A DNA stretch of 64,000 nucleotides, taken from NCBI GenBank assembly GCA_015039365.1, contig WION01000157.1, positions 55,045 to 119,044 on the forward strand, given 5' to 3'. Positions 38,580-49,770 of this stretch are shown one piece after another. Both the position numbers and the translations under genes were made by a program. This DNA comes from Amanita rubescens. Its lineage: Eukaryota > Basidiomycota > Agaricomycetes > Agaricales > Amanitaceae. Under the pieces are notes generated by a model that ran no database searches, had not been told where the DNA came from, and saw only the letters and a program-made list of their open reading frames with translations. The stretch's first letter is position 1, and every line of letters begins with the position of its first letter.

Positions 38580-41500
38580 CAACCGATCCAGCGTCAGCCT
38601 TCAACTGTAACCAGCCCGGATGATCGGATACATTCCCCTTCCCCCCCTCCTCCCCAACCGCAGCATAGTGACGATGAAGATTATTATTTTGGTGGCACAG
38701 ATGATTTCCGAGGTTGGGGTGATGCTCAGCCGGACCCCGAGCATGACGATGATCTGGCATCGGCACCTCGGAATTTAAGGCGCTGTTCATCAAATCGAGA
38801 AGCAACTGCCAATGAATCTATGGGACGTAAATGGAATGTCGAATTCCATCCCCAGATCAATGGTGAGTTTCCTACTTTCATTACTAACGAAATACGTGCG
38901 CTGATACAAGACGCTGGCAGGTCGCCCTTGCAATGCTCAAGGGGAATTTCTTCCAGATGGGTCACCCCCTCCACCCTGGGAGGATCCTGATCCCGACGAT
39001 TTCTATCCATTTGCTGACCGAGCAGACTTTGAGATGGCCGAGCTACTTTACAAGCGCGCGCAAATGTCAAAGACCGAAATAAATGACCTAATGCAAATAC
39101 TAGCGCGAAAACTCACTGAACAGTATGATCCGGATGCAGAGCCGCCCTTCATCAATGCAGAACACTTGTACGCAACAATCGACGCAATTACCCATGGCGA
39201 CGTTCCCTGGGAATCTTTCACTGTATCTTACAACGGCGAAATAAACGAGGAGAATGATGCGCCGTGGAAGCATAGGAAATATGACATATGGTACCGCGAT
39301 CCTCTCAAAGTCTTGAGCCGACAGCTCTCAAATCGAGATTTCGCAACCGAAATGGACTTTGCTCCAAAAATAATCTCAGATGCGAACGGAACTCGTCGGT
39401 ACGAAGATTTCATGTTGGGTAGATGGGCTTGGCGTCAAGCCATTCGTAAACTTTACAATTTTGCCGAAGTTGGCTCATTTATCTCCTTTTAGGACATCCT
39501 TGCTGAAGACACGGGAAATCACGGCGCAACATTTTGTCCTACTGTCGCTGGCAGTGACAAGACAACGGTCTCGGTAGCGACAGGCCAAAACGATTACCAT
39601 CCATTTTATCTATCAAATGGTCTCATACATAATAATGTTCGACGTGGGCATCGCAATGGGGTTTCGTTAATCGGCTTTCTAGCTATTCCAAAAAGTGAGT
39701 TAAATTTCCTGTAATTGCTTCGTAAAACTAACATACTCATAGCGGACAGAGAACACGAAGACTCCGACGAATTCCGCAAGTTTCGGCGCCACCTCTTCCA
39801 TGAATCGCTTCGCCAAATACTCGAACCGCTTTTACCTTCAATGACTAAACCGACAGTTTTGTGGTTTGCAGACGGTCATTACCGTCGGGTGATCTTTGGT
39901 CTTGGGCCGTATATCGGAGACTATCCGGAACAAGTACAGCTTGCTTGTATCGTGCAAGGATGGTGCGCCCGGTGAGCAGTGTTTGAATTCTCTGTTTATC
40001 AGCCTTAACTGTACACTGGTATAGATGTACAGCACATAACGACAACATGGATGGACCCAGAGGACGGCGAAGTCATCAACACACTGTGGCCTTGCGTGAA
40101 GCACTCTCCACTTGCAATTTATGGACAAATTATGGAATTGTAAACGGAATAATGGTACGATTACTTTCACCTTTTATTCAGAGTGTTTATCCAATCTACC
40201 ATACAGCCATTTACCGCTCATTTTCCACGTGCCGATATCCACGAGTTGCTATCACCCGATATACTTCACCAGCTTATCAAAGGAGTATTCAAAGACCACT
40301 TAGTGACCTGGGTCGGACAATACATCCGCATAGCGTATCCGGCTGACGCTAATGCACTTTTGGCAGAAATAGACCGGCGGTACGTAGTCCTCTTCCCAAA
40401 TTACTGTTTTAGTAATCAATCTACTTCAGAGTCGCAGCCGCTCCTCATTTTCCCGGTCTACGACGGTTTAAGGAAGGGAGAGGGTTCAAACAATGGACAG
40501 GTAAAGATTCAAAGGCGTTCATGAAGGTGTGTATAAGATCTTTCAGATGTGTTGTGCCGTTCAGTCGTTTCTCCAGGTATATCTACCCGCAATTTCTGGA
40601 CTTGTACCACCACGCATGGTTCAAGCCATCCGATACTTTACCGAGTTCTGCTACTACGTACGACGCTCAGTGCTAGATGACGATGACTTGGATCGACTCG
40701 ACGAGCTGCTGGCCAAATATCATGAAGCGCGGGAAGTTTTCATTGAAGAAGGGGTCCGAGAAAATTTCAACCTTCCTCGTCAGCACTCCCTTACACATTA
40801 CCGGGAACTTGTCATGGAATTCGGCGCCCCAAATGGCCTGTGTTCATCAATTACCGAATCGAGGCATATTGATGCAATCAAGGGACCATATAAGCGCAGC
40901 AGTCGCAATGAGCCGCTCTCAGAGATACTCGTTATCAATCAGCGATTGGATAAAATAGGAGGCGCCCGTGTCAACTTCACAGCGTGCGGGATGCTGCACG
41001 GCTCAGGATTTCAAAATGCGCCACCTCCGAAATTGCCTGACGACGACGACGATGACGGAGGCCCAGTAGAAGATCAAGACATCGTCAGTGAGATTTCGTT
41101 GGCTCGCAAAGCTAGTGAGTCATAACTATTATGAAGGTTTGCAAATCATTTATGGTATTACAGTTCACGCGTACCCACGTAATATCAACGATCTTGCCAA
41201 ACATTTGAATCTCCCGCTACATGAGCACATTTCAAGATTTCTGTATGAACGAGAACACCCTGAATCGGATATGCCGATTGAGGACGTGCCGATTGAGCTA
41301 TGTCCAACATATTCTGAAAATATTCTCGTCTACCCATCAGCCATCGCTACGTTCCGTGCCCCGAGCGATATTTCTGGTGTCGGTGGGATGTATCGTGAAC
41401 GTATACGGTCAACAGAATCATGGCGCAAAGGTCCAGAGCGTCGCGATTGTGTTTTCGTTGAGCAAAACCCCGATTTACCAGGATTTCGGGGACTATATGT

Positions 41501-41822
41501 TGCGCAAGTCCGTCTTATTTTCAAGATACGATATAAGAGGCGTTCTATACCATGTGCACTTGTTGCATGGTTTTCTCAGATTGGCAACGAGCCATGTCCT
41601 GACAGTGGCATGTGGCAAGTTGAGCCTGATTTTAATGCAGACGGGGAACGCTCTATGTCGGTGATACATCTTGATGCAATATTTCGAGCTGCGCACCTTG
41701 TCGGAATCGCAGGTGAAAATTTTCTTCCTTACCATATGAAACACACAGACAGTTTAGATTCATTTCGTGCTTTCTTTGTGAACAAATTCATTGATTACCA
41801 CTCGCATGAAAGTATTTTTTAA
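38580..41822 (+). CDS. Plavaka-type transposase, main part (multi-exon)
   Basis: Continues the zinc-finger exon at 30365-30492. After a Pro/acidic linker (SPSPPPPQPQHSDDEDYYF) come hallmark blocks of basidiomycete Plavaka transposases: HPQING joined over an intron (GTGAGT 38863 to CAG 38920) to RPCNAQGEFLPDGSPPPP; PFADRADFEMAELLY; GSDKTTVSVATGQNDYHP; SLIGFLAIPK; FADGHYRR; IGDYPEQVQLACIVQGWC; RQHSLTHYRELVMEFGAPNG; ITESRHIDAIK. Another clear intron is 41115-41163. The stop is TAA 41820-41822. Plavaka belongs to the large basidiomycete transposase set described together with KDZ elements. Some exon joins (near 39450-39500 and 40140-40200) are uncertain by eye. Confidence 0.85.
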
Positions 41823-41870
41823 ACTCTGTTAACATACATAATTTTGTAGCTAAATTGCAGTATTTGAGAG

Positions 41871-41917
41871 AGCGAGATAAAGAGAGATAAAGAGAGATAA
41901 AGAGAGATAAAGAGAGC
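41871..41917. repeat. Microsatellite, (GATAAAGAGA)n
   Basis: Four units of a 10-base repeat. It is followed to about 42030 by a GGCC/AGCCCAAGC-rich stretch with many short self-complementary pieces, all inside the right end of the Plavaka-type element. Confidence 0.85.
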
Positions 41918-42049
41918 AGCACAGCCACTACAGGCCTGGCTGCTGGGCCAAGGCTAAAGCTTGGGCTCATGGCTCAGCCTGTGCTTTTTACAAGCCCAAG
42001 CCCTGGCTTTCAGGCCAAGCAGGGCTGGGAACATCTAAAGAAGGCTGAG

Positions 42050-42161
42050 AGTTGGAAAGTCAAAGACTCAAAGTTCACAAAATTCTGACCTCCAAAGCTA
42101 AAATACTCAAAGGCTGCCAAGTCAAAGTACTAAAGTATTCAAAGCCACCACACCCAAAGCT
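42050..42161 (+). repeat. Right subterminal CAAAG repeats
   Basis: About a dozen CAAAG or TAAAG units (for example TCAAAGTACTAAAGTATTCAAAG in part), mirroring the left subterminal block at 19027-19170. Confidence 0.6.
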
Positions 42162-42207
42162 AAAGCACCCCAAAGGGCCCAAATCAAAATATGACGTTTC
42201 CCTGATG
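42162..42207 (-). repeat. Right terminal inverted repeat of the Plavaka-type element
   Basis: The reverse complement begins CATCAGGGAAACGTCATAT, then GATTTGGG and CCTTTGGGG, matching 18982-19026 with about five mismatches and one gap. Confidence 0.85.
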
Positions 42208-42627
42208 TCCTCTTACAATGGCGTGAACACCAACTAGAGTCGAAAAGGCACGGTGTCGATCGTCTGGACCCATGGTATTGAAGTCATCAAGAGTCATCTG
42301 ACTCAGGACAATAGCAGACGTGGATCGATTCATTCCGGAAGCAGTGGCCAAATTTTCCTCGTCCTTGGAGAGTATAAGGAAAGGGACACAGACATCGCAT
42401 TACAACGCGCCTCATCGATATGATCTAGCCATGATCGGTCTCCCCAGAGCACACCTTCCGTTTGGTCTAAGCTCTGAACCATATCACCGACATTTGGGTC
42501 GGGTTCAGGGGTTCCATCCCTTGGCTCCTAGGGAGCAATCTAGTGTCCTACAGCGTCAAGAGTTTCCGTTCTGCATATATGTACATGAGTCTGTCAAAAT
42601 CTCCGTTAATTTCAGTTGCATTGATAT

Positions 42628-42890
42628 TTGAACGACGGTTTCGATGTCGCCCGTTCAGGCGTCTCCCATCACCACGTCCTCCTGAGGTTCCCCCATCTCC
42701 GGTTCCCCCATTTCAACGTCGTCGTTAGGTCCCCTTATCTTAACGTCGTCTGGTTCCCTATGTCAATGTCGTCTCGTAAACATTTTTATGCCGCCCACCT
42801 ATCTCAATGTCAGTGTCGCCGTCCGGTTCACCCTCTTGATCAGGCCCTCCCATTTGTACGTCGATGCCGGCCCCGTCGTTGGCCGCCGGT
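42628..42890 (-). pseudogene. Degenerate acidic repeat, possible gene relic
   Basis: The minus strand encodes imperfect copies of a D-[VI]-[EQK]-[MI]-G-x-P unit (DDVEMGEPEMGEPQEDVVMG, DVQMGGPDQEG), in two frames with stops between them. The DNA shows GACGACGTTGAAATGGGGG-like repeats. It is probably the remains of a disordered acidic protein region; the family is not identifiable. Confidence 0.35.
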
Positions 42891-43859
42891 TTAAATTCAT
42901 TGTCAAAGGGGGTGACGAAGATGCTACGAACATATTAGAAGGAACTCTAGAGAGAACGAGGTACATACGGTTCATCGATAGCGGTAGACATTGGGAAAGT
43001 ACGATTTTGTGCCTTTTCCAAAAAGGCACGCTAAGAAGAAAAGCATATATTATCAGAGATACAAAGAAGCGTCATCACTTAGATTTGCAATCCGGAGACA
43101 GGATCCTGGTCACGATTTAACTCCGCATCTGTTCCCTGAGAAGTTGGTCAGGCAAGATGGGTGCATTCGGTGCGCGAGCTTACCGATTTAGGTGTAAGCT
43201 GTGTGCCTTAGGCTTAATATGGGAAATCCAAAAGGTATAGCCGACTACAGAAAGAATCATGAAACTCATGTACGCTTGATGTTGTCGGGTATGCTGTGCA
43301 TCGAGGAATTTCTTTCCATAGAAATATCTTCGTACGTTGGCATACAACATTAGGGTCAAGTACAGGCACGACCTTGTCTAGTTTGGAATTCCTGTATGTC
43401 CTTTGGTCGGCTCCGTCGAGCGTCTGCCAGAACACGGACTGGGACCCTCGTTATACGATGAAAGTCAGAAGTCGGCAGATGAATATTACATACTTGTTCA
43501 ATCCGATGCCGTTGGGCCTCGAAGAGGTCTTCGGCACCCTGAAAGAAGGTGACGTATCGTTCCGTGAAAGATTCGAATGATTCTTGTGCATGGGGGCTCG
43601 CAAATCAAATGAACGTGAACCTCGCACTAATGGTAACGGGTCTGGCGGCTGTTCAAAGGATGGACAGTATCCCCGCAACCTGAAACCTAAAAGTGGGTTT
43701 TTAGTGTATGGCGCTTGGGTTGGGTGAACGCGACTTGTCCCGTGATCGATTGATCTGTGACAATGTCACATCTTCAATTTCGAGAGTTTTATGCATGCTG
43801 GTTGCGCCATACACATTCCGGTGTTTAGGCCTCTTTCTTGGACCGCAACCGAGCACATG
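42891..43859. other. No recognised gene
   Basis: Several short open frames (for example 43296-43580) without recognisable domains or consistent splice signals. It is likely degraded host DNA. Confidence 0.4.
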
Positions 43860-44160
43860 GTACACTTGAAAAACATCTTCCAGCCCAGCTACGAAACCTC
43901 GTGAGCCTTGACCTCTGCGACTGCTTTGGAGGGAATCTGGAGAGTAATACCTTGGTATAAATCGGAGTCGCTCGATCTTCGATTTGATATACATTCCAGG
44001 ACGTGTTTTGATGTCATTCTTCGCCAAGGAACATCGCTTAGGCATTGCAATCTACTATCTACCTCAGATCCTCCATTTCTTATGATGAACGTCTTATCCC
44101 TCCTAAAATGGTGAGACTGCGGTTGCCTTGCTGTTGAGATATTCGAACAAGCGTTGTTGG
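43860..44160 (+). pseudogene. F-box gene fragment, degenerate
   Basis: Out-of-frame pieces match the F-box protein at 54111-55205: LPAQLRNLVSLDLCDCFGGN (compare LPNLVDLTLCNCFAVN), then TCFDVILRQGTSL (identical in both), then ATGGTGAGACTGCGG coding MVRLRL (compare MERLVL). Frame changes and stops separate the blocks, so this is a decayed duplicate. The F-box itself and the N-terminus are not found. Confidence 0.75.
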
Positions 44161-45537
44161 CTTGAGATGGTTCTTTTCGATAAATCAGATGTTCGTTACT
44201 GATCCATTTTGTTCAAACGCCTTCGCTCGCAATCGCCAACAGGTTTCGTGTACGGCTCTACATCATATTCACGTATTATGGCCATTTCTGATCTTCCCAC
44301 CAGATTTACGTTCGTTGTTGGGAGAGGAAGTAGAGCACAGACCCAGCGCTGGCACCGCTTGATCCAGCTATCCCAGTCCGAATGACCACGAAAGTACCTG
44401 AGCTAACAACGACACCCATCTGAGCCGTCATAGCGGTCTAGCTACAACGTTTATGCGGTCACCAGGCGAGATCGTCAAAATTCGGAAACGCTACGTACCA
44501 CTGCACGCTTGCCGAGGAACATCTAAAGTGATGTGGTACGAGTGCATTCTCTTGGGTGGGGATGAAGCCGGTCACAGTCAGCAGGCTAGCGCGAAAGAAT
44601 AAAGGGCAAAAGCACGTTACTAATCTTATCAACGGCGTTTTCCGGTTTCCAACGCGCTCATCGCTCTGCTGAAAAACAAGACAGCGACAGCGCCCATTGG
44701 CATGATGTACTTCCACGTCCTTGTGAACTTATGTCATACTGGTGTCAAGTGCTCGGACATGTTTTGGTCAACTTCCATATTTGGCGACATCGCTTCTCCG
44801 GGAGCAACGGACCTGCCTTCCCTGACAGCATTGAACTCCCACCATTGCGAGTGGCATGTGGTTCATTTTGTCCCAATGCAACACTGCTTATCCCAGCGAA
44901 CGCAACAACGACAGAAACAAAGTCTGTGTCATTTTGAATCCGGATCCTGAAGCAGGGCATAGTCCAGCTAGCGCGTGAGACCAGGTCTGTTTTTTTCTCC
45001 CTTGCCACTCGACATGATCCGGGACTTGACTCCTGATAGACATGCCATCATTTGTGGTAGGGATCTGTTGTACAGGAAGCACTGACGTCGCCTTCCGCCC
45101 TTCCTCATGACATGCGAATGTCCCGCATTTGCACACCCCTCAGAGTTATATCCGCGCGCCGTGGTGTCGTTTTCGTAATCCAAAGTCGCTAGGGAACAAC
45201 GTCATGGATGCGGTTAGAGTGAGAAAGGGGCGTCATGTTCTTCCGGTTGAAAGGAGGTCCAGGACCAGGCACCAATGACGAAATGCGGAAAGTCTGGGTT
45301 CGCAGGGACTTTCAAGTTCATGAACGCAAAGTCCCACCCTTACGAACAAGATGACTATCACAAGCGCTAGCCTCCCTTTATCCCCACATCGGCAAGGCAC
45401 CCCGTCTTTCCTACGCTTAGATGGAGTGTGCTATCTATAACAGGCTTGACAATTGATCGCTTGGCCATCGCGTGGCTGCCATGACTTTCTTCTAGAATAT
45501 AAATACCCGTTCAAATCCGTCCTTCATTCCTCGCACC
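44161..45537. other. No recognised gene
   Basis: Scattered short open frames on both strands with no domain and no convincing exon chain. The last 50 bases contain an ATATAAATA box (about 45497-45506) that could be the promoter of the downstream secreted-protein gene. Confidence 0.4.
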
Positions 45538-47549
45538 ATGGTTCCCTCTTGGTTCCTCGCGCTATCGGCTCTTCTGGTCAGCATTACTGACGTTGCTGCC
45601 ACGGGTGGGTTCCCGCCTGTCGTGGCACCTCCCGGCGCTTGCGGAGTAGAACCTGCTGATGCTAGTTGCGCCACCGTCTTTCTCGAATGTGTCAATACGT
45701 TGGTACGTATCCAAGCTCTCTACAGCTTCGTATCGATAATGAGCATCATTTAGCAAACTAAATCGGATCCATATGGCAACGAAGCTTGCGTCGCCGCCGC
45801 CTCGTGCTATCCCATGAACCCAGATTCATTCCTTGCTAACCTTTTCTGTCGCGTCGGTGGAGGTATGTTTGGAAATCCGCCCAAAAGCGCTAACATCCCT
45901 CGCGTCAATGCATCGGTATGACGGGTTGCAATCTAAGATACCTTGCATATATACTAAGACTTTACGCCCAGATTGCCACTCAAATGAGTGTTCAAGGCTT
46001 CAAGTATGCTACGTTCGAATCTTATGCGAGTTGGTACATCGGTATCACCTCTACTGCGAATCCCAAGGTGACCCCACTGTACGTGGAGTGCCCCTAACTT
46101 CGATGTATGCGGCACCTAATTAACTCACAGGATTGATACCGCTTTCGTGAAGATGAGCTTTGATATCATGTTGGCATGGACTGGCTTTTGTTCGACTGGA
46201 AAGATACCCGAGCAAAACCTCATCGACTGGTTCCAATTTTTCAGCTCCGTTAAAGGGCCATCTACGACTTGCGGTATTATCAAGAATTGCCCGTTGACTA
46301 ATTACCCATATACGATGGACTTGACGGTTACATGTGCCAAGGACAAAGTATGTTGACCATCTAATCTCTTCAAACGGTCACTAAGATGCTACTCACAGAA
46401 TGCAGTTTCCAACCCCTTCTCCATCAAATCCTGCGTAGCGGCTGGACTGAACTGGATAGATGGCGTCGATTCGTTCCTTGCAGCCGTCACCTGTCGGTAC
46501 AATCTTAACTTTGGGACTAGCAAGAGCGTTCCTGCAAGCAATACTCTTCCGGCGCTCTCGTTTAATTTGCCAGTCGCGAACCCTCCACCGTACACGCAGC
46601 AGAATTTCATCGATTTCACTTCCGGGCAGCTTTCGGCCATTGGAACGAGTGCCGTCCGTTTTCCTTCGACGTAAGTAGCCTCTCCCACTAAATCCTTCAG
46701 TCCTTGACGCTTTCTTTTCAAGTAATGACTTCCTTACGCATACCTGGGCAATCATTGTTGCGTAAGTGGATAACTTGCTATGAACCCGCTTCTCTTGGAG
46801 CTGATGACGCTGTCGTTTAGGTGGACGAACTTTTGCTTGAGCGGTCAAGTTCCTCAGAAGAATTTGTCTGATTTCCTCAAGTACTCCCATTTGGCTCTTA
46901 CGAGTACTACGTGCACGTGCCCCGCAGACCCCAACCCGAGTTGTGCGCAGCTTTTCAATGTTTGCCTTACCTCTCCTGTGCGTCGTTCGCCGGACCCTTT
47001 TTTTTTCATGATATTAATAGCTAATCAGACCATTCTTACGAACCCCTACGCCGATCGTAATTGTGTCTTGGCCGCTACATGCTGTACGTAGCATCAACTT
47101 TTATCCTTGTCTGCTCTTTTTACGTTCATCTCACCATAGATAATGGTGGCGTGAAAGCATTTGGTAACGGTATCTCCTGTGCCAAGAATACCTTTGGCAG
47201 AAATGCCAACCCGGAATTCTGGCCTCGGCTAACTGAAACTGTGAGTAACTTTTTTCCAGCGCTTTCCTTTGATTTTAAACTATTAATTTAAGGTCTTCAA
47301 CACTATCGGGAAGAACGGCGTCGCGAGTCAGCAAAACTACGTTGACGGGTTCTATGGTGCTCTTTCTAAGCTTCCTTCTCCAATTTGGCCGTCCAGGTAA
47401 ATCATGCCAAATCTCTTTGTGAAATCTGTCTGATTTGGAAAAGTGTGAGTTACGTCGTTGGCAGATGGACCATCATTAAGACCTGGACCGGCTTCCCCTC
47501 TGGCAACATTCCTTACAAGAATTTTGCCGATTGGACCCAGTTCTCTTAA
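45538..47549 (+). CDS. Secreted protein with three homologous repeats, unknown family
   Basis: Eleven exons with consensus introns of 38-68 bases: 45538-45702, 45754-45915, 45972-46078, 46131-46347, 46399-46670, 46723-46761, 46821-46977, 47029-47083, 47140-47240, 47293-47396, 47465-47549. A signal peptide (MVPSWFLALSALLVSITDVA) and many Cys indicate secretion. The mature chain repeats a module three times: a Cys-rich part (SCYPMNPDSFLANLFC / SCVAAGLNWIDGVDSFLAAVTC / NCVLAATC), then W-x-x-F-C-S-G-K-I-P-x-x-N-L-x-D-W (LAWTGFCSTGKIPEQNLIDW / VAWTNFCLSGQVPQKNLSDF / KTWTGFPSGNIPYKNFADW). The third copy has lost the Cys and ends just after it. An extracellular or cell-wall role is inferred from the signal peptide only. 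Confidence 0.75.
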
Positions 47550-47721
47550 GGGACTGATAACTTTTTTCACGGACTTGTCGAACACTGTGGAAATGGACAA
47601 TTTTTTTGACTGATTTCGGACTTAATGGACCTAGTACTAGTGTAATCCTTTGTTGAAGAAAATGCTTGTAGAGTATGTACAGAACTGCAATTTGTGGCAA
47701 CGCTGAGAGCGTAAAAGTCAT
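47550..47721. other. Short intergenic stretch
   Basis: Nothing recognised; likely 3' end of the upstream gene. Confidence 0.4.
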
Positions 47722-48105
47722 TCAACTTGAGATGTTACAGCATTCCCTGTTGAAAACATCCCCTCTAGACTTGTCGGCGACAGCCGTTGTCCCGATCGCC
47801 GCACTTATCAAAGGGAGAAAAACTCTAACGACGTTCGACCAAGCCCATTTCATCATTAAACCCGGAATTTCATCATCCCCCTTCATCTTTGCCTTCTCCT
47901 CTTCCGTGCCAATTTGGGTACCTTCTTTACCCTCAGCGGCAGCAGATTCGTAACTAGCCGCAATGATAGCTGGTGCATTGTACAAAACTGTTATGAGCAT
48001 TCCCACAAAGACACATCTGATGACACTGCCTGCAACCGCACCAGTGCTGAATTTAGATAAATGAACAGAAATGCTAACCGATTCAAAGCTCAGGGATATC
48101 AGCAT
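47722..48105 (-). pseudogene. Diverged duplicate of the CFEM-like gene membrane exon
   Basis: The minus frame reads LSKFSTGAVAGSVIRCVFVGMLITVL, which parallels SSKIDGGEIAGIVIGCIIGGALISAL in the neighbouring gene, with DNA similarity over about 80 bases. It is followed by a Glu/Lys-rich stretch and another hydrophobic segment (RVFLPLISAAIGTTAVA). No signal peptide or Cys-rich exon accompanies it, so I read it as a relic or a badly diverged paralogue. Confidence 0.45.
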
Positions 48106-48228
48106 AGTATTGTCCGACTTGGCCCCAATGATGTTCCGTGTTGGGAAGCAGTCCGCGTGGGCCTTCGTCTCTGAACCGAGGAGTTGTAGAGGATGTATGG
48201 ATATCGTCGGAATCCTACAGCACTTATA

Positions 48229-49102
48229 TCAGCATCCCAAGTCAAAATGGCAGCAACGAATGCTTACGTAGGTTTTTTGAAGAGCATCCTGATATACTTG
48301 CTGCACAGGGGTCAGAGAGTCGGCCAACGGAGGCAAGGATATAGGTGGAGTATCAGTCCATGAAGGAGCCGAGGGAACAGCTGGAGTGTGAGGTGAGGGA
48401 ACAGCCGAAAGCTCAGTCAATGGATGCGGATCCGCTACCCTGCGTTCACTCGTCTGGGGCAACGTTCCAGGGTGAGGCCGGGAAGCCCTGTGATTCGTGT
48501 AAAGCCAGAACAGCAACGCTGAGATTAACGCCCCTCCAATTATACATCCGATGACGATGCCTGCAATCTCGCCACCGTCGATTTTAGATGAATGAGAAGA
48601 GGGGAAGTTTGACACCGACGATGCCGAACTAGAGGGCGCGCTGGTGGCACCAGAAAACGCGGAGGAAGCACCGGAGCCGGTGGCAATGGAACTGCTGATG
48701 GAAAATCCACTGGAGCCTGTGACACGTCCGAATCAGCAACGCGATATGTTTAGTCTCATTACTCACCGCAAACGGCATTTTCGAGTTGTATAGCGGCCGC
48801 CGTGTCAGATGCTGAGCACTTGGACGTCAAGCACGCCATAGCAGACTGTTGGTACGTGGTGTTGGTGCAAACACAAGAATCGACGCTGCAAATGCAAGTG
48901 TCAGTACCCCATACTTGTTGGCAGAGAGTAAAAGGACGAACATGGACGTGCAAGCACCGTTGGTGCTCTGGAGAGCAGACTCCAAGCAGGTGAGAACACA
49001 TTGGGGGATTTGGCTGGTGCTGGTGGGAGCAGCAGCGGTGTCAGTCTCGGTCTGGGCGTGGACGACGTCAGCGAGGATAGCAACAAGAACAAGAGGTAAC
49101 AT
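48229..49102 (-). CDS. CFEM-like cysteine-rich membrane protein
   Basis: ATG at 49102. A signal peptide (MLPLVLVAILADVVHA), a Thr-rich spacer, then Cys pairs in CFEM-like order: PQCVLTC, TCICS, SCVC, ACLTSKC and a final Cys (NAVC). Introns inferred: a short one with donor GTGCTT around 48960-48915, and GTGAGT...CACAG at about 48768-48720. A Ser/Thr/Gly-rich stalk leads to a membrane segment (IAGIVIGCIIGGALISALLFWLY), then a Pro-rich cytoplasmic tail. The count and spacing of Cys differ from the canonical eight, so the family call is tentative. Fungal CFEM proteins act at the cell surface, some in haem or adhesion roles. The 3' end may have one more exon past a GTAAGC near 48270. Confidence 0.65.
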
Positions 49103-49258
49103 GATCTGAGCAAAAATCAGTTTAACGAACAGGCGCCATGCACAATTAACGTGTACGGTTATCGCCGCTTTGGGCAACCCTCGATCTCACGCCTCGAAAC
49201 CGAATTGCACTGCTCTTGCTCGAGCTAGCGTGGAGTTGTTTCAGTCTATAGAACGCGG

Positions 49259-49770
49259 TTGCATATATCGCGTTCGTCTCTGACGTTCTCCAACCCTGCC
49301 AATTCTACTCTCGCTACTTCATCAAGCTTTTCGTTCCCCAAGTGGCCTTATAAAGATGGTGAAAAGCCAACGTGGGTCTCCCTCGGCAAGATGTTTGTCA
49401 AGTATTCGGCGGATGGGATGCTGACGAGCCCGGGTGGAGAGGCGAAAGAGGCGCTCGAGTTGAACGCACTGTGTGGGTATCGGATGAGATTGAGAGATCG
49501 GATTATGGACCAGATGGTCGTTTTGGGAGGACCGTGGGCAGAAGTTAGGTTCCGAGAACGTGGAGGATAAGGATGACAAAATTTTCCCTCAAGTCATCCT
49601 CATGGGCACTGTGCGATTGAAAGACTTGGTTAACAGCTTCCAACGCGAAAATACATTGGAAGGCCGCATGATCTGGACAGGAACGCCGTAGGTGCAGGCT
49701 ATATCAACCCAGCAATTGGAAAAGCGCTTGCCACTCAAGTTGGCTTGGACGCCGTACAACTTCTTTTGAG
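49259..49770 (+). pseudogene. Unrecognised coding relic
   Basis: An open frame from 49259 carries FPKWPYKDGEKPTWVSLGKM and GGEAKEALELNALCGYRMRL, ending at 49570. The coding-like sense continues in other frames (FPQVILMGTVRLKDLV, GRMIWTGTP, then GYINPAIGKALATQVGLDAV). Repeated frame changes suggest a broken gene or short introns that I cannot place. Family not recognised. Confidence 0.35.

Larger units (their letters stand above)
18982..42207 (+). mobile_element. Plavaka-type DNA transposon, composite with two nested retrotransposons
   Basis: The ends are imperfect inverted repeats of about 45 bases, identical for the first 19 (CATCAGGGAAACGTCATAT) and then mostly matching through GATTTGGG and CCTTTGGG. 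Inside both ends lie CTTTG/CAAAG-rich subterminal repeats. The element carries a transposase gene on the plus strand and a DUF6532-like gene on the minus strand, with starts only 69 bases apart. A gypsy element (19946-28078) and a copia element (30493-38579) are nested in these genes. Subtracting them and their duplicated target sites leaves about 6,996 bases. I see no clear target duplication at the outer ends. A bidirectional promoter between 30296 and 30364 is likely. Confidence 0.8.

Noticed and set aside
18974..42215. Target duplication around the Plavaka-type element
   Set aside because: Left flank CGTTTCTT and right flank TCCTCTTA do not match; the left flank is a truncated copia, so the original site may be lost.
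47722..48105. DUF1772-type membrane enzyme
   Set aside because: Only generic hydrophobic segments match; similarity to the neighbouring CFEM-like membrane exon explains it better.
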